This document shows positions 11,777 to 25,900 of a stretch of DNA of 64,000 nucleotides, piece by piece. Origin of the DNA: Halichondria panicea (lineage: Eukaryota > Porifera > Demospongiae > Suberitida > Halichondriidae); contig NC_087378.1 in assembly GCF_963675165.1 (NCBI RefSeq), forward strand, positions 7,332,273-7,396,272, written 5' to 3'. The notes below the pieces were generated by a model that saw only the letters and a program-made list of their open reading frames with translations, ran no database searches and was not told the DNA's origin. The position numbers were made by a program, and so were the translations under genes. Position 1 is the first letter of the stretch; the number at the start of each line of letters is the position of its first letter.

Positions 11777-14327
11777 ATGATGATGATGAAGATATCCTGT
11801 CTTTCAGTACTCTCTCTGCAGCTATTCTTTGCTCTATCTCTAGGTGCTCCATCTCCATTCAGCCAAGTGGAGAATACTCGTAAGCCACTTTATTAGAGTA
11901 TTTTATATATCTACTCTGAGACTTGCATGTAGTGAGTGCATGGATTACCTTTATTACAATACCTATCTCACCGAAACAATTGTATCTGCAAAAAAGTTCA
12001 CTAGAACAGATAAATTATATTCCCCTCCTTAGTTGCAGTGGCTGTATTTATAATGGTCCATTCTATGCATTCTCATTCAGTGAGTTCGTATATGCTTTAT
12101 ATAATTATGCATGAGCACAAATTATTAGTCTTCGTGTAAAATTTTATGTGCTCATCTTCTCTTTTCAGTCTTGCTCTCAGGGACAGCCTCAACTACACTA
12201 ATTTGTCGCTTTTTTGGAGGGAGTTCCAACACAATCAAGTGGCAGCGTGATGGACAAGAGATCTCTGTGGATAATTTGAAGTATCGATCGTTGTATAACA
12301 CAAGATCTAGACTGGAGATCAAGAACATCTCCTCGAGTGATGAAGGAGTGTACAGTTGCTCATATGAACGGGATGGTGTAAGAAGCAAATTTGATATTGT
12401 TTACATCTACGTTTTAGGTGAGTAACTATATATAATTATAATTATTGGGTTTTGAATGCGATTGGCACTGTACAAAGCCTGTTGCTTTTCTAACTATGCG
12501 AATTGCATGCAATGCATGGGAAATTGCATGCGCATGGTCACTCTTTGCGTGTCTTTCGATTGAGAGTTTTCGCAATTCACAATCGAAAGAACCTACGATC
12601 TTATTGGTATGGTGGGCTATACTCCCAAGTATACAAGAAAAGCGTAATGCATAAATTATGTTATGCAGTGAAAGTATAATTAATGCAATAAACTCGCTCG
12701 TTGTAATTTGCAGGTGCTGCACAGTTTTTCTCTGCTAATACTACCACAATTGATGTGTGTCGTGGAGAGGACGCAGCACTGGACACTAGAGTCATGTACA
12801 CTGGAGCTGGGCCTAGCAACTGTAACCAAACAGTCACTGTGCTACATCTGTTCAGAGTGGTCAATGGCGTCTTGGCACCGTTGGTGTATTTTTGTGGTGA
12901 TGAAGGTACCGGAAATGGCGTCCCTTGTCCTTCAACGTCAAAAGTTAGTGCTACAAGTGGAACTTACAAGTACGATCTCTCTTTGAGCCTCAAGAACCTT
13001 ACGATTAAAGATGGTGGACGATATCAAGCTCGTGTAGAATTACTTCGTCCTGGGGTTAGCAGCAGATTGTATATTAGGAAGGAGTTCATCATTCAAGTGT
13101 ATGGTAAGTGCTTTCCCTTCCATTCAGAATACATAATACGTTTTTCCGGTCTTGCTTTTTTAAGACATGTAACGTAAATAGTCACAAGACACTCCATAAT
13201 GTGTAGACATGTGTTACTACAATAGTGGGTTGTAGAAAAATTTCCCTACACTTTTTTGACCCTTTTACACTATTTTTATGGGCTGTGTTATAATGGTTGC
13301 AATTGCAGAACCAATTGAGGTGAATGTGTGGAGAGTGGAAAATTCTCTTCACTGCCGAGTACCACTCAATAATATGGATTTCAAATTATTGAGTTTGAAC
13401 TGGCAGAACTCAAAAGGAGAAGGCCTCTCTTCGGATGGCAATGTGCAACTGATCACAGGAGTCAACTCGAATGAAATCTCCTTAACTGCCGAGTTTGAGA
13501 CACTCTTTGATGGTAACTATTCGTGTGTTGTTACTGTGAGCTTATCCAGAAGCCCTGGGGTCAACAAAACTGTCATATCTATTCTGACAGTCAAGAGTGA
13601 GTTGAAAATTACTTCGAAACTGATTGCTAACTGTCTATTTTGCATATTAATTAAGGAATGTGCAGTATAAATTATGGATAGCAAACAATTTGTGTCTGTG
13701 GTTGTGACTCGTGCATATACTCTGTTTCAGGTGGTGTCACTGGCGGAGAAAATGAAACCTCCAGTATATTTCAGATAACTATCGGCCCTGTATCATCAGT
13801 GGAATGCTCAATATGGGTAAGTTTACATGACTTTGTGCAGATCATTCTCTGTAGATGCATGGCATTGCATGGAGCGTCCACATTGAGTTGAAATAACTGA
13901 AAATAGGGCAGTAAAAAAGTTCTTTTTCCATTAGAAAGGCTGTCCTTTTATTCAGAAGTACGGTCTTTGTAGAGAGGTGTCTATATATATTTTCAGAAGA
14001 AAGTATTCATTGCAGTTTTTCTTACAGTATGATGCAGACAAGTCTGCTGCCATGGAGGCAACCATCAGAAGGGGCATCGCAATCTCAGTCTCACAACATT
14101 GCAACTGTGAAGTAACTGCCGAGGACTTTGCAACTGGCCGGCTCAGTTGTAATGGTGACTGGCTCATCTACAGAAGCTCTGTGCAGAGCATAGGGAGAGA
14201 GGAAGTACTTCTTTCTGGGATTGATGCGTGGACTACTGTCAGAGATGGTGTACCAAGCATTGCCCTGGGCATTTTTGATCTGCAAGTAAACACTACATGC
14301 AGTGGAAGCAGACTAATAACTTGCTAG
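11777..14327 (+). CDS. Secreted Ig-superfamily protein with a C-terminal SEA-like domain
   Basis: Six exons: 11777-11879, 12169-12417, 12714-13103, 13309-13596, 13731-13816, 14028-14327; 471 residues. Exon 1 is a signal peptide that opens with four methionines (MMMMKISCLSVLSLQLFFAL). Exon 2 is an Ig domain (LICRFFGG, then SDEGVYSCSY). Exon 3 is the unusual domain shared with the minus-strand receptors (GEDAALDTRVMYTGAGPSNC). Exon 4 is a third Ig-like domain (LHCRVPL, then DGNYSCVVTV). Exons 5-6 encode a cysteine-bearing ~125-residue region (QHCNCEVTAEDF, GIFDLQVNTTC) that I judge SEA-like by its general pattern only. The stop at 14325 leaves no membrane segment. A donor-like CTGCAA|GTAAAC just before it could allow another end. 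It is probably a soluble relative of receptors A and B. Confidence 0.8.
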
Positions 14328-14615
14328 TTTTGATTATTAATTTTAGTGAATTTTAGGCCAACTTCATGATATTCCTGACTTCTTGAATTCATTTTTTTGT
14401 AACACAAAATTAATTATCATTGATGAATCATTTGATCAACCAAGTTCATGGACTGTGATTTGTGGTTTCTTACATGCAAGCTGATTGGGTTTTTGGGCCT
14501 CTTAATTTCTATGACAACAAAGATATTCATGATAACAGCAGTCGTTTACTATATCTATATGGTTTTATCCAAGCAAAAGCTAGCTAGGTGTATAGCCAGA
14601 GAAGGTGGAGATAAA

Positions 14616-17600
14616 ATGAGTGACAGAGGGAAGATTTCTGAATCCTTTGATGAAATTTTATTTTCATCAAAATTCGATTCTGGTCAGTTTAAGATTCCAT
14701 ATAGAGCATCCATGTTTGCACACTCTAGCTATAATTATTCAATGTAGACATAGCAAGACTGCATGGATCGAGACTAACCTCACACACACACACACGCACA
14801 CCACGCTACCCCCAGGCAACCTAGACAGGGTCGAGGAGTGCAGGTCCACACTGGGTCCTGGGACGAGGGAATTCAACTTATGGACTGCCCCGGATTGTGC
14901 CGGGTTGCCCTATGAGAGCGGGTGCAAGTCGTGGTTCTACTTCAGTGTGACTACTCCCTCTGACTCGTCTGGTCTCGTGCTAAGGTGAGTGAAACACCAC
15001 ACACCAGGCACACCACCCACACCATGCACACCACACACCACCCACACCATGCACACCACACACCAGGCACACCACCACCCACCACACACCACCCACACCA
15101 TGCACACTACACACCACACACCACCCACACCATGCACACTATGCACACCTTAATTATAAGGCACCACTGCGTTTGCTAGAGATTGTGCACAAAACAAATC
15201 AATGTGAGTGAATTGTCCAAGTGGCGCTAGAGTGGTAGTATCTTATGGTGAACTTATAGGGATTGCATATTCTCCTATATAGCTATTACATAAAATAATG
15301 TACTCCTACTCAAAAGTTGGTTTAATTTGTGCAACCTGACAATTAAACATCCATCCCATTGAGTATTGACCTATTGGGTATTAGTGGGACTTTTACCACA
15401 GATGCCTATATGCCAAGCCTACGTACGTACAACATGTATGTATGTATTGGGTATCAATAATTATATGAGGGACTGTTTTCCTAATCTAACAGTTATTGTG
15501 TGCATCGTTCTTCGGGTCATTCCTTGCAAGGTACTAGATCTATCAGTGTTATACTGCTTGGGACTATGCACGGAAACTGATTCGGTCAACTATCAATGCA
15601 ATAGTCAACAACGTAACAAATTTTTGATATCCTTGAATGTGTAGACTTTTTGACCTGTAAACAATTAAATTAAGTGTATGGGGAAAGTTTAATAGTCTAA
15701 AGTTTAATAGTTCTTCAATGACGTACGTGTGTACCACAGGTTGAATGTCCAGAATCTGAATAAGCAGTGTCGACTTTACCAGCAGGGTTGTACCCCCTTT
15801 GTTAGGACGGTGCCAGGTCGTGGAGGCTGGGAGAGACTGAGAGACAAGGTCGAGTATGAGGTGAGGAGGGGAGACCCCTGGTAATTAGAGTGGTGTGCCA
15901 TACTGTGACATGCTCATGGTGTTGGTTAGAAGCACCCCCTTCTGAGGGAGGGGAGACCCCTGGTAATTAGAGCAGTGTGCCATACTGTGACATGCTCATG
16001 GTGTTGGTTAGAAGCACCCCCTTCTGAGGGGGGAGCCTTATGAGTGATAGCATATCAGTCTGGACACGTATACACTGTAACATGCTCATGGTGTTGGTTG
16101 GTAATACATAGTCCAGCTTATAATTATCGTACACATGATTCTTTTAGCACACTTTCCTTTGAATGTATAACAGACAAAATAATTATGTGCATTCAACTTT
16201 TGTCTATGTACTCTTGTGTTTTAAAACCCCTTAGGCCTCTGAGGAAGGTGTGTACGTGCTGTCATACAACCTGACTGTACCTGACTCCCGTAAGATGACC
16301 TTTTACTGTGCCTTCTGTTTCCCTCACTCGTACACTGATTGTCAAAAGCTACTCTCTAAACTTGACGAGCAGTACAGGGGCGTGGCACAGCACTCGGATG
16401 AGGACAGTGTTTACTATCACAGGTACGTACGCGTGACATCGATTACTGTAAATTAAAATGGTGCCAATTTAGTTATTTGTAGCGAATGTTTCTCAAGGAA
16501 CAGTAATTATTACAGTATGGCTGATAATGGGGTTAATAGGGCTAGTAAAAGGAAATGGTAAGGCCTCTAATTTATTGCACAAGGCAAAGCCGAATTCCTA
16601 TATGCCAGTGCTTGTTATGTGTGCTGAAGTCTTTTATTGCACGACTATGGTTGAATGGTAATCCTTATGATGCAGCTTTTGTTGTATTCTTAGTCTTCTT
16701 CTAAAAAAAAACCCAAATGCCATTATTAGTCCTTTCTGTACAAAGTCCAACAACCATAGTTACTATTGTACCGGAAATGATACAGCACTAGATGGTGATA
16801 CAGCACTAGATGGTGCCAGTTTAGTTATACAATACCTACATATTTGGAGGCCAACAAGAACTCTGTGACGACAGATGATCGCTGGTCCTCTCCCCTTGGC
16901 TGTTAGTCGACATTCCTTGTTCTGATAAGGTAACATGGTTGTTGGGTCTACATGATTAGGGGTGTGTATTGTTCTATATGTGAATTGTTTTCGTGGGTAG
17001 CCAGAAGAAAAGTTCCCTCTCAAAATCCAATCACACAGCATGTTTACTATGCTAGTAAACATGCTGTATGGCTATGAACACAATGACTGCTCTGTCCCCC
17101 ATTACTGCCATTACTGTCAGGCACGAGTACAAGCGTTGTGTTACAATAGTAAACTCTGAAACTAAAACTTGTAATAAACTATAATCGATGCTTGGGAAAC
17201 ACGAATTATATGCTCGTACATTCAATGCTCGTGTTGGAAAATATCCCCTCTTGTGAGACAACTATGTATTCTGTAATCAATCTTCTAGTCATGTGTATTA
17301 TGTTCCTTTCAAGTTGCTGAACTAGATCTACATGCATATTAAATTGCATCATCTGCATAAATATCTAAATTATGTTTTGTGTGTGTCGATGGTGCGTATA
17401 TACAGATGTTAGTATGTGATTTTCTCATGTAGAGAGCTTGTTTGCTGGAGTCTCGAGGGCAGACGTGTTGACCTGGTCACAGTGAGCTCTTGTCATGGCC
17501 TGGGGAGGGAGCGAGAGCCACGACTAGACAGACTGTTCCCTGACACTGCCACAGAGAGAGCTCACACCTTTAGTGAGAAAAAGGTGAGAGCTACGAAGCT

Positions 17601-20600
17601 AGTAGGAAATGGGTGGGGAGGAGTATTTGTATGCCTGAGTCAAATTTTGAGGAAAAAAGCTATAATTGTTGTAAGATACTGAGATGACATGATTTAAATA
17701 ACCTATTCTGACCATTTTGGACAAAATAATAGAAGACTAGACTTTTGATACTGTTTGCTTGACACTGTGGAATCTTTAGTTGTGTTCCTGTCTCAGTCTC
17801 CCTATAAGCACTGAGTATTGAATCTTTACTTCACTCAACTGACTAATATGCACAATGTGTGTCCTCTATTTGATCCGTTTGTGCACCTAGCATCATCACA
17901 TGTTGTAGGAAAGGATACACTATAGAATAAGAAGAGTTGTCCACTCAGTTATCATGCATGCATAATTATAGTGAGACATCGTAAGCCTTCTATTGTATTG
18001 CTTATCATGATCACATCGAAGGGAATTTACTGTGTGAGGGACGTACATCAATCCACACGAACTGGACATGTGCATACTTGTTCCAGCTACTGCATGACTG
18101 GAGATATACCCTAATGCCTTAAAAACCACCTCATATAACAATATCCTGAAGTCACCTTTACTAGACAATAGTCGAGTTGTGCATAAGGCATGTGAGGAAT
18201 TCAATGGTTAATCACCGTACATGTATGGCTTGGGGTACTTTTTCAATAAGCCATAATGTATTTCTAGCGACGAACCCATTGTTTGTATAATTATGCCGAG
18301 CCTTTTAATACTTTAATAGTTCCACCTCACAATTATGAACACATAATTATCCTTTGCAACAGGTGATATTCATGAGCAGTCGCGTGCATCCAGGGGAAAC
18401 CCCTTCCAGTCACGTATTCAACGGGCTGCTACAGTTCATCCTGAGAATAGACGACCCACGAGCGGTGACACTGCGTCGACACTTTGTCTTCAAACTCATA
18501 CCGATGTTGAACCCTGATGGTAGGTACACTGTATCTCATGATGAAAGTGGGTGAATGGGTGATTTAAACTGGGCTTGTTTTGGCTATAGTACACGTATAT
18601 CATGAGCCCCCTCTTGCAGTATACCACCCCGCTTCCTGGATATGCAAACCATGATACTCTTGCATAAGCTAAATAGAAGCCTGCTGTGTTGGGTCAGGCG
18701 CATGTGCAGAGAAGCATTTCCATGGCTTCAGTGTACATACAGCACATATCTGTGGGCGTGTGGAAATGTCAATGTGTTTGTAGTTAAAATAAATAAAGTA
18801 CCATAGTATTTAGATCACAAATTCCAAAAATTTCCCTTTTCTTATAAACTAATTGCGTTTCTGATGTCAGATTTTTCTTTTTGATAGCTTTAACCTTTGA
18901 CCCTTTCCTCCGCTCGGCCAGGTGTGAGTAGAGGTCACTACAGAATGAACACGACTGGAGTCAACCTCAATCGAGTGTACCTTGACCCCGACTTTGAGCA
19001 GTACCCGTCCATATTTGCAGCACGTTCGCTCATCGTCCATCACCACCAGACTACAGGAGACAAGAGTCCCTCATCAGCTAGCACTCTTCCAAACATTATC
19101 AACAAAGATCTTCCAAAGATGGCTACAGCATCTGCCACCACATCTGAAGGTCAATCGACACAAAGCACAATCTCTGAGCATTCTGTAACACTCAAGTCCC
19201 ATTCTGCAACAAGTGTCAGCAATCAAACTAGCACATCTGATTTGAGAGTGTACGCCAGTCACTCTGCACCCTGTCACCAGGTCTCCGCTAGTAGCCCGTC
19301 GACATTGCCAACACCTCCACAAGATGCTATCTCAGTCACCAAGAATAGCGGGCTTGCTTTCTATGTCGACCTACATGCTCACGCTAGTAAGAGAGGATGT
19401 TTCTTTTATGGCAACTATTTCAGTGATTTGGGCGAGCAGACTGAGAATATGCTCTTCCCTAGATTGGTGGCTCTGAATTCTCCTCATTTGGACTTTGAGC
19501 AATGTGTGTTCTCTGAGAAGAACATGTACACATCGGACAAGCGTGATGGCATGAGCAAAGAGGGGAGTGGGAGGGTGGCAATGTACAAGGCAACAGGACA
19601 CATTCATAGGTGAGTGTGGTACGGGGTGAGGGGGTGAGTGTGAGGTGAGGGGTGAGTGGGAGGGTGGCAATGTACAAGGCAACAGGACACATTCATAGGT
19701 GAGTGTGGTAGGGAGGTGAGTGTGGTAGGGGGGGTGAGGGGTGAGGGGGTGGGGGTGAGGGTGAGGTGAGTATGGTAGGGGGGTGAGGGGTGAGGGGGTG
19801 AGGGGGAGCGAGGATGGAATGGTGTAGGTTAAGGAGGTAAGGTTGGTAGGGGGTATAAGGATGGTAGGTTCGAGACGTGTATTGTATAGTGTTGGTGCTC
19901 TGAGTAAGGCATTTGGTAGGTCATCCTAAGGCTGCCCACATCTGAACACATACATGTATGTACATTGTTTCTGGGAAGGCCCCAGTGTACAATACCTGTA
20001 AATCGATATCAATGCATGTCTTTGTGATTTCGCCATGATCTTATAGCCACATCCTCCTTTACATTCCTCAGTGTCCTCGTGACTATAATTATAACGACCT
20101 ATGGACTTGTCTATTAGCATGGGGCCTGGAATTATATCCACGAGAATTGTTTTAGGCAATGTATCGCAGGAGCATCTGTTCATTATTTATAGATTGCTGG
20201 TAGCCCTACCATTAATGGGAAGATTCACATTGATCTCATCATTAATGTGAGAGAGAAATTAAATCTATTTGTTAAACTCCAAATTTGATATTACCCTATT
20301 ACTAGAATGTTTTGCGAGCATCAAACATATGTGAACTTTGCGAGGGTTGATCAATTTGCAACAATAAAATCGCAAAACCTATACATACTCTGGATAAATA
20401 CACATGATCCTTATCAAATTGCAAAATATCAATTTCTCTGCTGATTTGGCTCTTTCACAAAGGTTTTTAACCCACAAAATATTCTAGTAATACGGCTATG
20501 CTACCAAGGGCATATAAAGAGAAAAGGGCATGCAACTCGCAATGTATACTGTGTATGCGTCATATTACTGATGACTCAGCAGGATACGCTATACATATAT

Positions 20601-22901
20601 ATTTAGCCAACCGCTCACTAGGGAATAGAGAGTATAAAGTGCACGTGCAATAAATTCTTGTCTATTTTTAGACATATACACTCCCGTCCATTGTAATACG
20701 ATAGATTGTAGTTGCATGCCCTCTTGCTCTTTATACGCCCTTGATACTACATTGTGTGTAAGTAACTCGTAGTTAATGTAGTACCGTACTCTACCTAGGT
20801 TACGCCCACCCTAATTGCATGCTACAAAGCAGCTACAGGTGGGATGGGCTTAATTTCGAAAACAGTAGTTTTGTCTCGAAATTAAGCCCACCCAGGTGTT
20901 TGCCTCGAAATTAAGCCCACTCATTAAGAAACTATTCTTCTCTGTCTGCGTCTGAGGCCTGCCAGCTCTTGAAATACATCAACATACAACAACGGTAAAT
21001 GCATGGGTAAAGTAGCTACGTATAAAGAGTCAAGATTCTGCATCAGAAGGTTGTTCCTTGTCACTGTCAGAGTCTTCAACAGAGATTCAGAGAAGATTGT
21101 CCTTGTCTCTTATACTTGCAAATAGGATCTAACTATATCTAGCTATAATTATTCAGAGCTAACCAGCGTACACAATAATTAAACTTTTTTGTCAACTTGC
21201 TCACTGACAAATGCATCACTTCCTGATGGGCGTATTTTCGTGGCAAATTAGCCTATGCAGGAACTTTCACTCAAAAGTGGGGGTGGGCGTAATTTCGGAC
21301 GTGGGCATAATCTCGGTAGAGTACGGTATATCACATAATTATACAAAAGATCATTATTCTGTGACCTTTACGAATGCATATAACCAGTATACCCCCTCCC
21401 CCACACACCACCTCTCCTCTCTCTCTCTCTCTCTGTATAGCTATACACTCGAGTGTAACTACAACAGTGGGCGACAGGTCAACAGTATGAGTGAGGCCAC
21501 TCTGGCCGAGGGGAGGGCCACACCTCCACACCCAGGCTCTAACATGCCTCACCGGTTCTCAATACAAGACTTTGAGCAGGTCAGTCCCCGAGCAGAATTA
21601 AGTAATCATCATGTTGAACTTCTTTGCCTATGTTAGTTGATTGTAGTCAGTAGTCGTTGTTATATTCATTAAAAGCGTGCTTCCTTTCGTGGTTTTTTAT
21701 CTGTGTGATATAGTATGTATCATCCTAGAGGAGGTACGACATCCGCGTGTCAAAGGAAACGTTTTAGACACACATTCCTTAGGTCAAAGTTCGGAATGTG
21801 TGTGTTAAAGACACGCGGATGTCGTACCTCCTCTGGTATCCTCCCTCCCCTTGCTAGAAAGTTGGGTATAGAATTATCTGTATGCTGTGATGTGTGTAGG
21901 TTGGTCATGCATTGGCAATAGCTGCACTGGACCTGTACCAGTTGAACCCTTGGACCCGCCTCCCACACACAGACTACAAGAGTTTGGCCGGGCTTAGGGA
22001 AAGTCTGCAACAGAGGGTACGCACCACTCGAGCTAAGAGGTGAGGCATGGCCTAGTTAGAGTCAATTGTTGCTGTGGCTTTGTAGACAATGCAGTCTTAA
22101 TTAAACACTATAGTATGGTTCGGGGAGTCTTTTAGCTGCCATAGCTTGAATTCCGATTTTATGATTTTTTGGAAGCTTAGAAAGATACATTTCAAACGGT
22201 ATGATCAATGTTTATATTTAGGAGATGAAACAATTTGCCAATTTCGGCCAAATACCATGGATTATAGCCATTAATCTAAGGCCGAATTATGGCTCCAACA
22301 AAAAACACATCATTTGAACTGTCTCTTTCTAAGCTTTCAAAAAATCATAATATTTTGAAATTGGATCAATGATACTAAAGTTATTGAATAATCATGGCTG
22401 TTGAAAGATATAACTGCAAACCCTGCCTCAGTACCTTTATCAAACCAGGCATTTGTAGAATGTTATGTAAGTTCCATCTAGTTCAAGTGCAGTTTATGCA
22501 TTTAATGACCCTTTACCAGGTATGATTTAATGACCCTTTACCAGGTAAGGTAAAGGTCATCAATAGTATTGTCATAATTCCACCCTCTAATGTTAATTCA
22601 CTCAGAGATAAGCCGCTCAGTGCCCGACGGGTTGGCAGGACTCCAGCAGTCGCAGCCTCGGTGTCCGCACCATCGGTGGCTAAAGACAATGCTCAGGTCA
22701 CAAAACTGGTGATGAAAAATCAGCGAACACTGGGACTCTACAAAGGACCAGGTAGCTACTTTTAATTACTACTATGCACGTACATGTACTTGTAATTATG
22801 GCTGCTCTTTGATGACTGCATTCGTCTCAGCTCGCTGTGAGATTGACAACATTGGCAGTGATTATTATGCCTCGGTTGCGCATGCGCAGTGAGGTATACG
22901 G

Positions 22902-22972
<71 letters not shown>

Positions 22973-25900
22973 TGTGTGTGTGTGTCTGTGTGTGTAGAGT
23001 GCTACAGCTGCTCAATAATAACTAAAGTGCAAGTAAGAGCTTCTATACACTTATAGTCATGTTTTATTGGATTGCAATTAGTGGATTTGCAAAATAATCT
23101 AGCTACGTTTGCTTACTTAGAATGCCATTGTAGCTTTTTCAGAACAGTGTGTAGCAAAACTTGTCCATGGAATGCTACTTAGTAGTTAGCTCTGCACTAG
23201 AACGCTAGCTATTAGCTGCAAGAGTGAGAAAGCTGCACTGTTTCATGAGCTGCAGCCATTTACTAGTTATGAAAAAATTATTCTTTTTAGCAACAATTGT
23301 AGTCAATCATTTCCGACTCTTTTGTACCATTCTCTGCATGCAAATGAATTGTACTGTGTATTTAATAATAGTCTGCTAGAGTCTAGTACTACTACTACTG
23401 TAGCTTCATGGCCGTAAAGGCTTTGGCGCCTACATCGAGGCATCAGCACCCGCAGTGCTTTCATTGTATTGGTTGTTTACACCTCAGCTATACGTAAATA
23501 CAGGTACATGTATGCATGGGCTGGTTTCACGACATCATAGACCCCCTCTAGATCTCTAATGGTTTTTGCAAGAGCTCTACCACAGATACACATGTAGATG
23601 AACTGATTGTCTGCTCTATTTGGTACATTTACGCAAAGGTGCCAGTTATCTATCCTGGGGATGAGCCCAGTCTTGTATTCAGTGTGACTATAGGCCACTA
23701 TTAGTCTCGGTCCCATATATCGCGTAGTCCTTACTTAGAATGCCATGGCTACTCTTTGTCAAATCTCGTTTGATCGCTAAATCAATTACAATGAAGCCGC
23801 ACTACTAAAGGCAGTAGGATAATTACTGACCCCCTTATTCAGTCTCCTTAGGCATTAAGCTTAGTTAACAGTCTATTCATTAACCCATACAAGATCATCG
23901 TATTCAATCTGGTCAAAACAACACGTAACGGTTTGGCTCCATCTTCCTCACTAGCTACTGCCTATAATTATTCAATCCACGCGGTTGTTTTTTCCCTGCA
24001 GCTTCTGTATCATACGATATAGCGTTTGTGACAGAGGGCAAGCGGTCCTCCCGACGGAGACTCCACCCTCCCAAGGTGGGCAAGGGACGGGGGAAGCAGA
24101 GAGCTCATACACAACCACCTGTCCAGCCCGAACTAAGCACGCCCAGTGCCGTCAAGGTAGGGAATAGACCTAACCCCACAGATATAATAATCATGCTCTT
24201 TTAAAGTTTTAATGTACTGTATGAATATCTAGGCTGGTACTGTTATATAACTTATCCGTGCTTTTTAGCAGACCATTCTATATGCTATATAAGGGAAGAC
24301 GTGTCTAGTGTATCATACCATACTTGAAACGGTTACCTCTGTTTGAGAGTGTAGTGTGAAGTAGGCCCAGACAGCTCAACACTGTGTGCTTGTTTGCTGT
24401 GCACAGCTACATGTGATCAAGAGTCAACATTGTGTCAGTTGTATTCCCTTTGTTGCTGCAGCCGTCAGTACAAGATGTGGTATTTCCACTGCACAATTTG
24501 AAGATTGACACTGACCTGGGTCCAGGAATAAGTGAGTCAATCCACTCTGTATACTCAACCAGTTTCATGACTCAGCTCATTACTCATAATAATTAAGGGA
24601 AATTTATCAATTCAGCAAAACCAAAGGCTGTAAACTGGTTAAAATCCCCTGTTCTTAAAAGCTGTAGACTTGCTCTTTTTCCTCGAAAGTTGAGCCGTCA
24701 TCTTTAAATAGTTATAACTTTGGTTCCGTTATTGGACCAAACGTTAATTTTATGATTCTGAAAGCTTAGAGAGAGCCCTTTTAGATGATAATTATGTTAA
24801 AACCAAAACTCTATGTTTTGACAAAACACCGGGCTATGTAAGCCATAATTAGTTAATTATAACCTGTTCCAAATTTGGGATTTGAGCATACCATCTGAAC
24901 GAGCTCTTTCTAAGCTTTCAGATCGTTGAATTTGAACCACCAAAACTCTAGTTACAGAGCCGATTCTAGTGGAGTATTGTCACTGCATGAATGAATCCTG
25001 GGCCCACTAACTTCCCTAGGCCGTATGCATACCGCAGACTGAGTGACTTAATTATAAGAGAGTTGCATCAATAGACAAATTACCCACTGATCTTTTATTG
25101 TGTATAACAAAGTAAAGTCTGAATTGCACCACTAGCTTCCACCAGAGTCCCCTCTGGCTTCCCACTATACATGCAGGCGCCTCTTTCGGGTTGCAGCATG
25201 AATGGTCACTGACATATGCTTGTGCTGTGTTATATAATTGAGCCGCATATGAACAGTTGAGGCACGCTCTCTCTAAGTGTTCACATTTGGCACTCTTATG
25301 CATACACGTACACAGATGTACCTCTAATATGGCAGTAGGTTGATTGCCTTAATGTAGTCATCAACTATATATGGGGAACAGAGCATATTTTAGGGAGTTG
25401 TTGATGTAGGTCGTCTCCATCCCAGCTTGTTAACGGTATTCATGACCTGCTTGTACATGTAGCTGAAAGAATGTATTTTCAAGCATGTGTCTAATGTATT
25501 GGTGTGTGAGTGTGATCAATGGTTGTGCCTGGGAATGGTTGCCATTAAAGGCAGTGCTGGCCATTGGAGACACCCCCGTATTGGAGCCACTCTAAATGTC
25601 TCTGACCATATCTTCCCACCTCATGTTCATTAGCCATTACTGGTTAGGGTGTTTATTTGGTGTGTGTGGGTGTGAGTGTGTGTGTGTAGGTGGGTGAGTG
25701 TGTGTGGGTGGGTGGGTGAGTGTGTGTGTAGGTGGGTGGGTGTGTGTGTGTGTGATTGTGCCTTATAAATTACCGTGTACTCCGTCTGGTGTTCCACTGC
25801 AACTGCTTCCTGTAATGACTGTAGCTAGGTGCATACGTTCATAATAATAATATTATTATTGAGACAAATTACAGCCAATTATTGTCGATAGCTATTCAAT

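Larger units (their letters stand above)
9890..11880 (+). repeat. Decayed tandem duplication spanning ETNK 3' end and the next gene's first exon
   Basis: About 1.1 kb starting at 9890 reappears from 11024. Shared landmarks in the same order are: the kinase C-terminal codons ending AAGTTCCTAGCATTGTGA (9911 and 11055); GATTAAGAAG-CAAGACTGTC (10195 and 11313); AACCAGAGCGG (near 10435 and 11570); TACTGTATAAAT (10714 and 11696); TCAGTCAATGGTTGA; and an ATG run followed by TCCTG (10859 and 11777). The second copy supplies the promoter and signal-peptide exon of the Ig gene. The first copy lacks most of that exon. No other gene is seen in 9931-11776. Confidence 0.8.

Noticed and set aside
14448-14747. 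Open frame with a hydrophobic stretch just after the Ig gene, possibly a missing TM exon
   Set aside because: Its C-terminal part is the true start of AGBL5 (ATG at 14616, FSSKFDSG). No convincing acceptor precedes the hydrophobic part, so linking it to the Ig gene is unsupported.
14985-15147. CRISPR-like array
   Set aside because: Units are short, irregular and without unique spacers; this is a eukaryotic minisatellite in an intron.
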